NCBI RefSeq assembly: GCF_037969875.1
Contig: NZ_CP150218.1
Span: 3,906,001 to 3,970,000 of the forward strand
Origin: Paenibacillus sp. FSL R7-0337
GTDB taxonomy: Bacteria; Bacillota; Bacilli; Paenibacillales; Paenibacillaceae
Direction: 5' to 3'
DNA: 64,000 bases
The notes beneath the pieces are model-generated. The model had not been told where the DNA came from and did not search any database. It saw nothing but the letters and a program-made list of their open reading frames with translations. How positions within the stretch are numbered: position 1 is the stretch's first letter; the number at the start of each line of letters is the position of its first letter. Shown in pieces: positions 34,831 to 43,981 of the stretch. The translations under genes and the position numbers were made by a program.

Positions 34831-35841
34831 TCAATGCTCCAGCTCTCCGAAATAGTTCCCGTACGGCTTGAACTTTGCCAGTACACTGTCCACCTTGCTT
34901 ATACGTTCCGTAAGCGCGCCCCTCAGGGTAATATAGGGAATCCGCCGCTCCTTCAGATCTGCGATAATCTGCTGGTGGAACACCTGCCGCTTCTGATCCC
35001 CGCTGCGGTCCCACGTATCGTCATACGGAATATCATCGTCGCACAGGAAGAACAGGTCGTAGCGCTGCGCGTTCTCCAGGGCCAGCCGGGTCAGCAACTC
35101 AGGTGCCTTCCCATGGTAATCCAGCGCATACATATACGTGGTGATCGCATTCGTATCGACGAATAAATACCTATTGGCCTCAAGCAGCGCCTGCTCTTCC
35201 CGCTCCAGATGCCCTACCGCAATCTCGTCAAAAGCCTCCAGCCCAATCCGCCGGTCCACCTGATGCTCCGTCCAGTAATCCCGCCCGTATTCGCTGGCGA
35301 AGGACGTGCCGTACTTCCGGGCAAGCGCTTCGGTGATCGTAGATTTGCCGGTAGACATCGCCCCTACAAATACGACCTTGATAATTAAATCACGATACAC
35401 TAGCCCGCTAACATAATTACGGTATTGGTAAGGGTCCGAACGGACCATCGTGGCCGATACAGGCACCTGCACCCTCGCCTCATCCACCCGCCGGTCAATA
35501 GCGCCCAGCGCCAGGCTCATATGCTCTCCATAGAATTCACTCGAATAAAAATGAGTCACCTGTTCGCCCTTCAGCAGCCCGAGAATATACTGCTCCTCCC
35601 GGATCTCATGCTCCCTGTCATCCGAATATCCGTCCGGCCCGGCCCAGGCCTCGATTACCCGGACCGCAGGATAGAGCTTGCGAATCCAGTTAGCCCTAAC
35701 CTGCAGCGGAACCGGAGAGACGGTCGTCTCATAGATCACTACAATCAGTTCGTCAACCTCCCTCAGCGCTGTCTCGAACATGAGCTGGTGCCCTTTATGC
35801 AGCGGAGCGAACTTCCCGAGTGTTAATCCAAGTGTCTTCAT
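34831..35841 (-). CDS. nadR: NadR-like NMN adenylyltransferase / ribosylnicotinamide kinase
   Basis: 336 residues. N-terminal nucleotidyltransferase domain (1-150) with GKFAPLHKGHQ and the SATMVRSDP (ISxxxxR-like) motif; C-terminal P-loop kinase domain (155-330) with FVGAMSTGKST and a DTNAITTYMYALDYHG region. Unlike E. coli NadR it lacks an N-terminal repressor domain. It should phosphorylate imported nicotinamide riboside and adenylate it to NAD. It overlaps pnuC by four bases (ATGA). Confidence 0.88.
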   Translation of the reverse strand: MKTLGLTLGKFAPLHKGHQLMFETALREVDELIVVIYETTVSPVPLQVRANWIRKLYPAVRVIEAWAGPDGYSDDREHEIREEQYILGLLKGEQVTHFYSSEFYGEHMSLALGAIDRRVDEARVQVPVSATMVRSDPYQYRNYVSGLVYRDLIIKVVFVGAMSTGKSTITEALARKYGTSFASEYGRDYWTEHQVDRRIGLEAFDEIAVGHLEREEQALLEANRYLFVDTNAITTYMYALDYHGKAPELLTRLALENAQRYDLFFLCDDDIPYDDTWDRSGDQKRQVFHQQIIADLKERRIPYITLRGALTERISKVDSVLAKFKPYGNYFGELEH

Positions 35842-36515
35842 GACAGCGCCTCCTTAGCCCCTTTATTCCAGTTGTAGTAGCCGTAGACCGCGTTGATCAG
35901 ATAGGCGCTCCACATGACAGTCATCAGCAGACCCTCCCCGCTGCCTTCCAGCGTCCGGATCACCCAGAGCAGCACGGTGAACATATTCAGCACAATATAG
36001 ACCAGCCACTGCTCCTTGAAACGCCGTACCATCAGGATCGTTGCCACTACCGATAACACGGTAGTCAGAGCATCGATATAAGGTGAATTCTGCGCAGGAA
36101 TGAACGATAAGCCGAAGCCCAGCAGCAGCGCCCCCGCCACACAGACTGCAATGGTGAGCAGAATGCCCCTCGTCTCCATTTGGCGCATGGACAGTTTGCC
36201 GCCCTGAATATTTCTTTTCCACATATAAAAGCCTACAATATTCATGGGCACAAAGAATAGCAGATTCAGCATAACCTCGCCAAATAATCCGTTGATATAG
36301 GCCAGATAAGCATAACCAAAAGTATTATACATCCCGAATCCATAGCTCGCCAGCTTCCCCTTCGCCGTCAGCACCACGCATAGTACCCCGGTGATGAAGA
36401 CCGTGAACCCGAAGAGCGAATCCTTGGAGATCACCGTAAAAACAACCGCAATCAGCGTAAATATCACCAGCCAGGCGAGTTCAAACCCGCTCCAGTTGCC
36501 GGGTGCCTTCTTCAT
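35838..36515 (-). CDS. pnuC: Nicotinamide riboside transporter
   Basis: 225 residues from ATG 36515, six bases after GGAGGG; ATG 36521 abuts that site. Seven or so membrane helices; YTFGYAYLAYINGLFGEVMLNLLFF-like segment and the QWLVYIVLNMFTVLLWV segment are typical of PnuC, a facilitated transporter whose substrate is trapped by the kinase encoded next. First gene of the NAD salvage operon. Confidence 0.9.
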   Translation of the reverse strand: MKKAPGNWSGFELAWLVIFTLIAVVFTVISKDSLFGFTVFITGVLCVVLTAKGKLASYGFGMYNTFGYAYLAYINGLFGEVMLNLLFFVPMNIVGFYMWKRNIQGGKLSMRQMETRGILLTIAVCVAGALLLGFGLSFIPAQNSPYIDALTTVLSVVATILMVRRFKEQWLVYIVLNMFTVLLWVIRTLEGSGEGLLMTVMWSAYLINAVYGYYNWNKGAKEALS

Positions 36516-36557
36516 GCTCATCCCTCCGATTCCTCTGCTTCCCGCAAAACCAATTAC

Positions 36558-36573
36558 TTATTAACTTATTAAC
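36558..36573. promoter_or_regulatory. Tandem TTATTAAC repeats upstream of pnuC
   Basis: Two adjacent exact copies of TTATTAAC, about 45 bases upstream of pnuC, in an AT-rich promoter region. Possible operator for the NrtR-like protein or another regulator. Weak evidence. Confidence 0.3.
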
Positions 36574-36769
36574 TAATTGATAATTACATTTTGTTAATAT
36601 CAAGATAACAGAATTTCTGGCGGGTTGCAAGCCCGATTTTCCAACGCTTATGAGATAGCGGTCTTCTGCTGCCTGGTCCCGTTGAAGCTCTCGACAAGGT
36701 TCGGAGCGGGGCGTTACAATATGAGGAATCTTGTGCAGCAGAATTCAGAACCGCTAAGGGAGGAAGACC

Positions 36770-37408
36770 ATGAGAATCAGACAATTGAAGCTGAGAACCA
36801 ATCACTTGGAGGATATGAAGACATTTTACAGTGAAGTCCTTCAGATGCCAGTAATTGAAGAGAGCGATACATCGTTTGCGGTGAATGCGGGCGAGAGCGT
36901 AATCTCTTTTGAAAATAGTCCCCAGCACGTATTCTATCACTATGCCTTCTATGTAGATGAGCTGCATTTCGGCAGAGTCCTGGATACCATCCAGGCTCAT
37001 TGCCCCCTATTGCAGGATGAAGAGGGGCAGACCGAATTCTTCTCCGGGCTCTGGCAACGCAAGCAGCTCTATTTCCGTGACCCGCAAGGCAACATACTTG
37101 AAATCCTGCCCTCCGATGAGAGGTCTGCGCTTGAGAATGGCTGGCTGCGGGTGCAGGAAATTGGGCTGCCGGCCGAACGTATCGATGAACTGCGCTCCCG
37201 GATACACGTGATTAAGGACGAAATGGCAGGAGCCTCAGAGACTATAGCGTTCTACGGCGATTCGTATGGCGTATTTGTGCTCGTCCAGGAAGGCCGGGCC
37301 TGGTTCCCTACAGAGGAGGCAGCCATCGCTTCGCCCGCGGAAGTTGTTATAGAGCATGACCATGCGCTTGAGGTAGAGTATCGGAATATTAGGATTACGG
37401 CGGAATAA
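36770..37408 (+). CDS. VOC-superfamily (glyoxalase-like) protein
   Basis: 212 residues. The N-terminal VOC module (1-115: RTNHLEDMKTFYSEVLQMPV ... LYFRDPQGNILEIL) has the paired beta-alpha-beta units; the metal ligands can be traced as H12, H60 or nearby, and E at EIL. A second, poorly conserved half follows. The substrate is unknown. GGGAGGA precedes the ATG. A possible promoter, TCGACA-18-TACAAT, ends near 36720. Confidence 0.8.
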   Translation: MRIRQLKLRTNHLEDMKTFYSEVLQMPVIEESDTSFAVNAGESVISFENSPQHVFYHYAFYVDELHFGRVLDTIQAHCPLLQDEEGQTEFFSGLWQRKQLYFRDPQGNILEILPSDERSALENGWLRVQEIGLPAERIDELRSRIHVIKDEMAGASETIAFYGDSYGVFVLVQEGRAWFPTEEAAIASPAEVVIEHDHALEVEYRNIRITAE

Positions 37409-37462
37409 GAAGCTTGTAATGCTTGCAAAATGATGCAGACTACACCTTAGCTCTATCGAACG

Positions 37463-37488
37463 GGACAGCCCCAGGCTGGTCCTTTTTG
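37463..37488 (+). terminator. Terminator of the VOC gene
   Basis: GGACAGCC / GGCTGGTCC with one bulged G and a CCA loop, followed by TTTTTG. Confidence 0.65.
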
Positions 37489-37616
37489 TAGTTCTTCTAC
37501 TTTTCTTCCATTTGTTGTTGCCTAAACCTCTTTATGCAAATATGATAGATTCATATACTCCAAGATCTTACATATTATCCACCCCATTAATAATCATATG
37601 AGGAGGAACGGCAGCA

Positions 37617-40600
37617 ATGTTCACTACAAGAATCATGAAACGGAGCTTCACCTTATTTGCCATTCTCGTATTGGTATTCTCTTCTCTTCAGCTCCACCCC
37701 GCTTTAGCGCAAGACGAGACAGGCGGCAGTCAGGAAGTGACTTACACGGGAGAAGGGTATGAAGTCCTCTACAGCATTTCCTCCCGGTGGGAGGGAGCCT
37801 TCAATGCCGATGTTACCATCAGGAACACGGGCAGCAGGGTACTGGAGAACTGGACCCTTGGTTTTACGTCTCCGTATGAGATCACGAATATCTGGAACGG
37901 CCGGGTAGATTCTTATGAGAATGGTCTATATGCCATCAAGAATGCAGGCAGCAATCAGGACATTCCGGCGGGTGGCAGTGTGAATTTCGGCTTCACGGCT
38001 TCTTTTGAAGAAGAGCTGCAGCTGCCCGCAGTGTTTGACTTGCTGGGCGGGGAGCAGACCGTGCCAGGCGGGCAATACGAGACCAGCTTCAAGGTGACAA
38101 GCGATTGGGGCAGCGCTTTTAACGGTGAAATTGCCATTAAGAATCTGTCACCGTCCGCAGTTGAGGATTGGACACTGGCGTTCGATTATGAGGGACAGCT
38201 GGAACGCTTCTGGACGGCTGACATCATCAGTCATACCGGCAATCATTACGTGATACATAATGCGGGCTATAATGCCAACATTCAGCCGGGCGAGACTCTG
38301 GTCCTTGGCTTCACCGGGAGCCCGGGGAATGTGGCAAGCGAACCTTCAGTCTATCAGCTGACGCAGATCTCCACCCGGCAGGAAGCCCCTGAGCCGGAGA
38401 AGGTCTCCGTACAGCTCGATACTTACAGTCTCCAGCTTCAGAACAGCCCGGATGGAGACTACTACTTCCTGAGCTCCAAGCTGGACAAGCTGACCGGAGT
38501 GCTGGGAGGAGCATCGAGCGTCACGGCCCTCACCTATCAGCTTGAAGACCGAAATAAAGCAGTCCTCCAGCAAGGGACGATCCCTGTAAGTGCGGCGTGG
38601 TCTGCGGAAGGAATCGGACTTGGGATCGGATACAATCTGCTGAAGCTGCGCGCCCACGCTCAAGATGGAACTGAAGTGACCAAAGAGTATATAATCGTGA
38701 ACTTCGATGAGGGCAATCTGCCTAACCTCGGGATTGACCCGGAGAAGGACAGCGATCATGACGGCATCAGCGATTATTATGAGGGACATTTCGGTCTCTC
38801 CCCCACCAGCAGGGATACGGATGGTGACGGATTAAGCGACCAGGATGAGCTGCTTGTCTTGAGGCTGAATCCGCTTGAACCGGACAGCGACAAGAACGGG
38901 ACTGCCGATGGTGATGAAGATTACGATAAGGATAGATTAACCAACCTGGAGGAATTGCAGCTCGGGACCAGCCTTATCAGTGAAGACAGTGACAACGACG
39001 GTCTAACGGACGGCGAAGAAGTTCATACGCACAAGACCGATCCCCTGAAGGCCGACACCGATGGGGACGGACTCTCTGACGCCTGGGAGCTCCAAATCGG
39101 AAGCGACCCGCTTGTGCCTGAGACGAAGTTCGCTAGAACGGTGAAGGCAGAGGATGCCGGGGGCAAAGCTGTTCCAAGCGTATCCGTGGAAGGGATCACT
39201 GCGGAACAGGTAGAGAGCCTGTCCGTCCAGCCGGTCGTGGACGGCATTCTTAACGATGCCACCATTCCCGGTTACATTGACCAGGGCTATAATTTCTCCA
39301 TCGACGGGAGCTTTGAGAAGGCGACGATCTCCTTTGAGTTCGATCAGAGCCTATTGAATCAGGCAGACTTTGTGCCGCGGATCTACTATTACAATGAGGA
39401 ATCCCAGTTGTTTGAAGAGCTCTCCGGTCAACGGCTGGCCGGGAATGTGGTCTCGGCAGAGACGGCTCATTTCTCCAGATACATTCTGCTGAACAAGACG
39501 GTATACGACCAGGTCTGGCAGTATAAGTTCCTGTACGATGAGGGGCAGGAGCATTATGCCGGGATGGATATCGCCTTCGTCATCGATTCCTCGGGCAGTA
39601 TGTCAGATAATGACCGGAACAATGTGAGAATCAGCGTCACCCGGCAGTTTGTTGATCTGCTGACGGACAGTGACCGCGGGGCTGTGGTAGATTTTGACGA
39701 CTATGCTACAGTATTATCCGGCTTTAATTCAGACAAGGCCGTGCTGAGTCAGGCTGCGGGACGGATTGATGCGTACGGCGGAACGACTCTGAGCAGCGGG
39801 ATTTCCAGTGCACTTAATCTGTTCGCCGCCGGCGGCAGAGCGGATGTCCTGAAGTATATTATTATGCTTACCGACGGGGAAGGCTCTTATGACACCACAC
39901 TAACCAAGCGGGCTGCCGATCAGGGTATTGTGATCTATACGGTGGGCCTGGGGAGCAGTATCTCGACCAGTGTGCTGACCAGCATGGCCCAGGGCACCGG
40001 CGGCAGCTATTACCATGCAAGTAATGCCAGCCAATTGTATGGAATTTTCGATACCATTGCCGAAACCTCCGACCTGTATAAGGACACAGACAAGGATGGC
40101 ATCAGTGATTATCATGAGAAGGAGATGCAGGCCGGAAGACTTCGTGTCGGTACTGGCGGTGCGGCCATCCGATTGAACTATCTGGATGCTGACAGCGATA
40201 AGGACGGGCTTAAGGACGGGCAAGAGATCCGCATTGTCAAATCCGGCGACAAGGTCTACGCCTACTTGTATTCCAATCCCAACCTGGCCGATACCGACGG
40301 CGACGGCTTGAACGATGCGGCGGACAGCAGAAGACTGGTTCCAGATGTGGAGCAGGCCCTAATCCTTCAATCGAATCACAGGGAGGGCGTGCTGAAGACC
40401 GCTGCGCAGGGAACTTCTCCTGTCTCTGACGATCTGACGTTCAATGACTACACGTATAGTGAGTTAATCAAGCTGGGCCCGGTATTCTCGGTGGCCAAGA
40501 TTACACCGGAGTTCATGATCTGGGGCGAGATGGCCGCTCTATTCGCTGTCGGCAAGATAGGTGCAACAGATGATATGAAGTTCGTTCTTGGCGATCTGAT

Positions 40601-41162
40601 CTCAACCTTCAAATACAGCAAAACCATTAATGAGGGAACATCGGTCTCCTTTGGCGACACCTTCGATACCAGCAAATACATTAAGTATCATAATAGCGAG
40701 CTGGATAATGCCGTCATCACCGACTCCAGCACCCAGAACTATGTAGGGCTCATCAAGAATTTTGTTGTGCAGGAGCTGCGCAATAATTCAGGCGATTTGT
40801 CCAGGCTGAAGTTCAACCCGAACAGCAGCCAGAATATCGTGAATAATTACGTGAACCAATTCCCGACCAGCCCGTATCCGGTATTCACGGAGAAGAGCAA
40901 TCTGGCGTTATCGCTGGCCATCCATGCTTTCCATGGTCATAATATTACTATTAAGGACTTCAAGAACATCGGGGGGCAATTCAGCGGGAAGCTGGCGTTC
41001 CATTTCTACGACCATTTCGGTCTGGATGCCGATGACGAGGTCAATAATCCAGGGTTTGTAGACTGGTTCACTTTGCAGCACTACGAACGGTTCAATGGCA
41101 AATATGTGCCGTTCATTACAACGATTGATTACGAGCTGCCCTTCAGCGGCTCTGTGAAATAA
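37617..41162 (+). CDS. Large secreted modular protein: CBM2-like x2, TSP3 repeats, VWA, DUF3289-like C-terminus
   Basis: 1181 residues with a signal peptide (about 1-31). Modules: two CBM2-like cellulose-binding domains (about 42-135 and 152-245; NADVTIRNTGSRVLENWTL is typical); a beta domain; Asp-rich calcium-binding thrombospondin type 3 repeats (about 375-505; DTDGDGLSD); a VWA domain (about 645-825) with an intact MIDAS DSSGS (657-661); more TSP3 repeats (828-905); and a C-terminal domain (about 1010-1181) with HAFHG, DHFGLD (1132-1137) and DWFTLQHYERF...PFIT. That end resembles DUF3289, known from C-termini of toxin-like proteins. A surface adhesin or delivered effector is plausible. A small gene follows 18 bases later. 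Confidence 0.82.
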   Translation: MFTTRIMKRSFTLFAILVLVFSSLQLHPALAQDETGGSQEVTYTGEGYEVLYSISSRWEGAFNADVTIRNTGSRVLENWTLGFTSPYEITNIWNGRVDSYENGLYAIKNAGSNQDIPAGGSVNFGFTASFEEELQLPAVFDLLGGEQTVPGGQYETSFKVTSDWGSAFNGEIAIKNLSPSAVEDWTLAFDYEGQLERFWTADIISHTGNHYVIHNAGYNANIQPGETLVLGFTGSPGNVASEPSVYQLTQISTRQEAPEPEKVSVQLDTYSLQLQNSPDGDYYFLSSKLDKLTGVLGGASSVTALTYQLEDRNKAVLQQGTIPVSAAWSAEGIGLGIGYNLLKLRAHAQDGTEVTKEYIIVNFDEGNLPNLGIDPEKDSDHDGISDYYEGHFGLSPTSRDTDGDGLSDQDELLVLRLNPLEPDSDKNGTADGDEDYDKDRLTNLEELQLGTSLISEDSDNDGLTDGEEVHTHKTDPLKADTDGDGLSDAWELQIGSDPLVPETKFARTVKAEDAGGKAVPSVSVEGITAEQVESLSVQPVVDGILNDATIPGYIDQGYNFSIDGSFEKATISFEFDQSLLNQADFVPRIYYYNEESQLFEELSGQRLAGNVVSAETAHFSRYILLNKTVYDQVWQYKFLYDEGQEHYAGMDIAFVIDSSGSMSDNDRNNVRISVTRQFVDLLTDSDRGAVVDFDDYATVLSGFNSDKAVLSQAAGRIDAYGGTTLSSGISSALNLFAAGGRADVLKYIIMLTDGEGSYDTTLTKRAADQGIVIYTVGLGSSISTSVLTSMAQGTGGSYYHASNASQLYGIFDTIAETSDLYKDTDKDGISDYHEKEMQAGRLRVGTGGAAIRLNYLDADSDKDGLKDGQEIRIVKSGDKVYAYLYSNPNLADTDGDGLNDAADSRRLVPDVEQALILQSNHREGVLKTAAQGTSPVSDDLTFNDYTYSELIKLGPVFSVAKITPEFMIWGEMAALFAVGKIGATDDMKFVLGDLISTFKYSKTINEGTSVSFGDTFDTSKYIKYHNSELDNAVITDSSTQNYVGLIKNFVVQELRNNSGDLSRLKFNPNSSQNIVNNYVNQFPTSPYPVFTEKSNLALSLAIHAFHGHNITIKDFKNIGGQFSGKLAFHFYDHFGLDADDEVNNPGFVDWFTLQHYERFNGKYVPFITTIDYELPFSGSVK

Positions 41163-41180
41163 CTCCAATGAATCAGGCAG

Positions 41181-41687
41181 GTGAATCCATTGAGCCGCAG
41201 GACACGAAGCTTCCTTGGCATGACCATTATACTGATGCTTGCCGCAGCAGGCTTCATCATCCGTTATGATCCCTCCGAGGCGAAGTACAGCATATTCCGG
41301 GAGCATCGCGGGCAGTTTGATGCTGTGAAATCGGAGACCCTGCTGCTGATGGACAGTCTGGATGAACGGAGCGATATCGGGAATACGTTCATCTACTCTA
41401 ATAATGCCGCCCCTCCATTCCATGACAGTGTAAATACAGAATTGCAAGACAAGATCCAGCAGATCGCTGCATGGTCCCGGGACAGCCTGGACTTCGTGCG
41501 CTACAGCAGGCAAGACGGGAAGCCGCTCCTCCGGTTCGTATTCGACTGGGAAAGGGAGCATGGCCCCACCTATCATATTGTGTATTGCGCAAGTCAGAGC
41601 ATGGTGGAGCAGGCCTATGCCGCAGAGCCGGTGAAGTATAAGCTAACTTCGCTGGCCGACGGCTGGTACGGAATCGAGATAGAATAG
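41181..41687 (+). CDS. Small membrane-anchored protein, possible partner of the upstream modular protein
   Basis: 168 residues from GTG 41181 (TTG 41190, seven bases after CAGGTG, is an alternative). One N-terminal membrane helix (about 12-28), then a hydrophilic extracellular domain without recognised family (EHRGQFDAVKSETLLLMDSL ... LVDGWYGIEIE-like end). It lies 18 bases after the 1181-residue protein and shares its terminator, so the two are co-expressed. A cognate immunity or accessory protein is possible, by position only. Confidence 0.65.
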   Translation: MNPLSRRTRSFLGMTIILMLAAAGFIIRYDPSEAKYSIFREHRGQFDAVKSETLLLMDSLDERSDIGNTFIYSNNAAPPFHDSVNTELQDKIQQIAAWSRDSLDFVRYSRQDGKPLLRFVFDWEREHGPTYHIVYCASQSMVEQAYAAEPVKYKLTSLADGWYGIEIE

Positions 41688-41696
41688 TTGCAACAA

Positions 41697-41744
41697 AAGG
41701 GGGGTGTCCCAAGCCATATCATGGCTAAGACACCCCTTTCTTTT
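41697..41744. terminator. Bidirectional terminator after the modular protein operon
   Basis: AAGGGGGGTGTC...GACACCCCTT with an inner AGCCAT/ATGGCT, followed by TCTTTT; A-rich upstream, so it may also end the convergent TerD-like gene. Confidence 0.85.
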
Positions 41745-41768
41745 GAACAAACAGGTTACCCGCTCTAC

Positions 41769-43880
41769 TCACACCACATATTCGGCCATAATCTGCTCGA
41801 TGTGGTACGGAGTCACTCCCTGGTCTACCGAGAATACGGTATCGGCCTGCTGTGGTGACACGGCCAGCTGACCACGGGCCTTGGCGTGCAGCGTGAAAAG
41901 ATCATACAGATCAGGCTTCTTCAAGGAGGTCATCGCCTTGCCGATGATCACCATCCCCTTCTGGTTGACCTCCACATTATTAGGATAGAAGGGATCTCTG
42001 GTCAGGGACAGGTCTGTCCAGATCACGGTCCGCTCCACCAGATCCAGTATCACAGGAATGGCGAGTTGAGTATCCGCCGTGACATCAATCTTGTTCGATA
42101 CCGTGGCTGGCTCATAAACTTCACCGGACCCTGGCTTCTTCCGCATCATCCACCCCGTGAAGCACTCCGGCAGATTGCAGTACGGCTGTCCTGTGAAAGA
42201 ATGGAGGCTAGCTACCACATACCTTCCGCCATACTCAACAATAGAAGGAATATGCAGGTCGATGAACTCACTAGCCCCGTAGGGCGCCGTTACAATGTCC
42301 CCGCTATGGGCTGCATGATATTGTGCCGAGCGCAGATTCGTATACGAAATATGCTCGACATAATTCCAATTCTTATCATACATCACTGCTGACAGGTCAA
42401 TATCAACGCGGCCTGTAGGCGTACCGCCCATCTTCCCTTCCTTCCACCAGCAGAAGAAACGGACCGTATTCCCTTCTTCCATCGGAATCCGGCTTCCCCG
42501 GACCAGGGTATGCAGTGCTTTGCTGGCCGATCTCTGGGAGAATGGCACAAGATAGTCCCTCAGGCGCTCATCCACATATACCTTTCCCAGAGACGGCTGG
42601 GCAGCAAACCGCGCCACCAGCGTCTGCTCGCAGAGATCCACCATATCCCGGCAGGCTTCTTCACTGATCTCCGGTAGGGTATTAGGGGTGGCCCAGGCTT
42701 TGGCGACATTTCCCTTGGGGAAAAACACCCTCAGCTCAGGCAGCTCCCGCTGGCGTTCGAAGTAGTTCTTCACCTGTAGCAGCACCGGGGTCGATACCTG
42801 ACCGGCCACTTCGCCGAAGGCCATCACCACGTACTCAGGCTCCCGGGTCATCCGCAGCAGCTTCGCCAATCTTCGTGCGAATTCACCCGGACGCTTCGCC
42901 AGCAGATCCAGTGCCGTCCAGAGCTGCTGGTACTGAAGGGCAAGCTCTACACTTCCGTTATAGGTGGTGAAGGGCTTTTTATTACGCAGGATATCAAAAG
43001 CTTCCTCACAGCGCTTATACCGCTGCTTATATTCAGATGGATGCAGGATCTCGCCGAGACGAATCCAGCGTTCCCGGTACCTTAGCATATCCTCGGTGAT
43101 GGGATGGCACCGCTCCAAGAGCCCCAGCAGCAGCCGGCGTTCACTACGCTTGAACTTGCGGAAGCGGGTAGGCAAGGCCAGACTAACATCGCCTCCCGAC
43201 CAGGCCACCGCCAGCCGCAGCACATCGGTTGCCGTCTTGAAGTACGGGCTTATTCTTGCTACGTCCGCTTTACCATGCTTAAGCAGCGACGACGCCACAT
43301 ATCCGGCATTCTCCTTGAACGGTATCTCCTCCGGCAAAAGCTCATCCAGCTCTTCGTTGGCTGTATTCGCAATCACAGCATCGATATCCTTCTGATCCTC
43401 TGCCGAAATTGAGCCCCTGGCCTCCATCAGCTGGCGGATTAGGGTCCGGAACTCCGTGCTGCTCCCCAGATCAATGACCTTCAGCTTCACATGATCCTCA
43501 AGGGGTGTTCGCTGCACAGAATCAGCATATGGAAGCTCCCAGGTATAATAATGGAACATCGCATTGAAATACAGATCTGCTTCGTCCTCCTGCATGACCT
43601 GCTCCGGGAACCCCGGATACATCGGTGCATAATGCACATGCGCGCCAACCATCCGTCTAACATCGGCAATCAGCGGATAGTACAGCTGCTCGAAGGCCTC
43701 GCGGGGCAGCTTCTGGACCGCCCGGAACAAAGCAGGCGACAACATGTACCCCAACCCATGGAGATTGCGGAGGGCTGCGGCCAAGTACCCCTTCGGGAGC
43801 TTCTTTGTGTCAGCAGCGTCAGATGTATATTTCAGCATAATCTTGCCTGCTCTACGCAGGTAAATCCGGTTTATTTGCAT
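41769..43880 (-). CDS. Large protein with C-terminal TerD-like domain (MXAN_6230/SCO0854-type)
   Basis: 703 residues from ATG 43880 (MQINRIYLRRAG), chosen because the family starts with a similar LLRRA segment; no Shine-Dalgarno is visible, and the frame is open back to 43979. The helical N-terminal 460 residues contain GYMLSPALFRAVQKLP and an APMYPGFP segment. The C-terminal part (about 470-680) is TerD-like: FFCWWKEG, VDIDLSA (calcium-binding type DxD), SYTNLR, HSGDIVTAPYGASEFIDL. TerD proteins belong to the tellurite/stress response network. The RING-like C-terminal tail of actinobacterial members is not seen. Tandem RNA-like motifs lie just upstream. Confidence 0.72.
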   Translation of the reverse strand: MQINRIYLRRAGKIMLKYTSDAADTKKLPKGYLAAALRNLHGLGYMLSPALFRAVQKLPREAFEQLYYPLIADVRRMVGAHVHYAPMYPGFPEQVMQEDEADLYFNAMFHYYTWELPYADSVQRTPLEDHVKLKVIDLGSSTEFRTLIRQLMEARGSISAEDQKDIDAVIANTANEELDELLPEEIPFKENAGYVASSLLKHGKADVARISPYFKTATDVLRLAVAWSGGDVSLALPTRFRKFKRSERRLLLGLLERCHPITEDMLRYRERWIRLGEILHPSEYKQRYKRCEEAFDILRNKKPFTTYNGSVELALQYQQLWTALDLLAKRPGEFARRLAKLLRMTREPEYVVMAFGEVAGQVSTPVLLQVKNYFERQRELPELRVFFPKGNVAKAWATPNTLPEISEEACRDMVDLCEQTLVARFAAQPSLGKVYVDERLRDYLVPFSQRSASKALHTLVRGSRIPMEEGNTVRFFCWWKEGKMGGTPTGRVDIDLSAVMYDKNWNYVEHISYTNLRSAQYHAAHSGDIVTAPYGASEFIDLHIPSIVEYGGRYVVASLHSFTGQPYCNLPECFTGWMMRKKPGSGEVYEPATVSNKIDVTADTQLAIPVILDLVERTVIWTDLSLTRDPFYPNNVEVNQKGMVIIGKAMTSLKKPDLYDLFTLHAKARGQLAVSPQQADTVFSVDQGVTPYHIEQIMAEYVV

Positions 43881-43890
43881 AGTAAAAGTG

Positions 43891-43957
43891 TCCAGGAGAG
43901 CCGTATCCCTACTCGGTTTAAGTCCATGGGTAGAAGGAAGGAATACAATAGCCTGGA
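43891..43957. other. RNA-like structured motif, copy A (unknown family)
   Basis: Plus strand: TCCAGGAGAGCCGTATCCCT ... GTAGAAGGAAGGAATAC ... TAGCCTGGA. Helices TCCAGG/CCTGGA and GTAT/ATAC close it, with CTAC/GTAG inside. Shares conserved unpaired blocks with copy B while helix bases differ in a compensating way. Ends about ten bases from the TerD-like start codon. Strand of transcription unknown; together with copy B it occupies most of the gap 43881-44252. Confidence 0.6.
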
Positions 43958-43981
43958 CGCCTCCTCTCTGAGTAAGCATCC

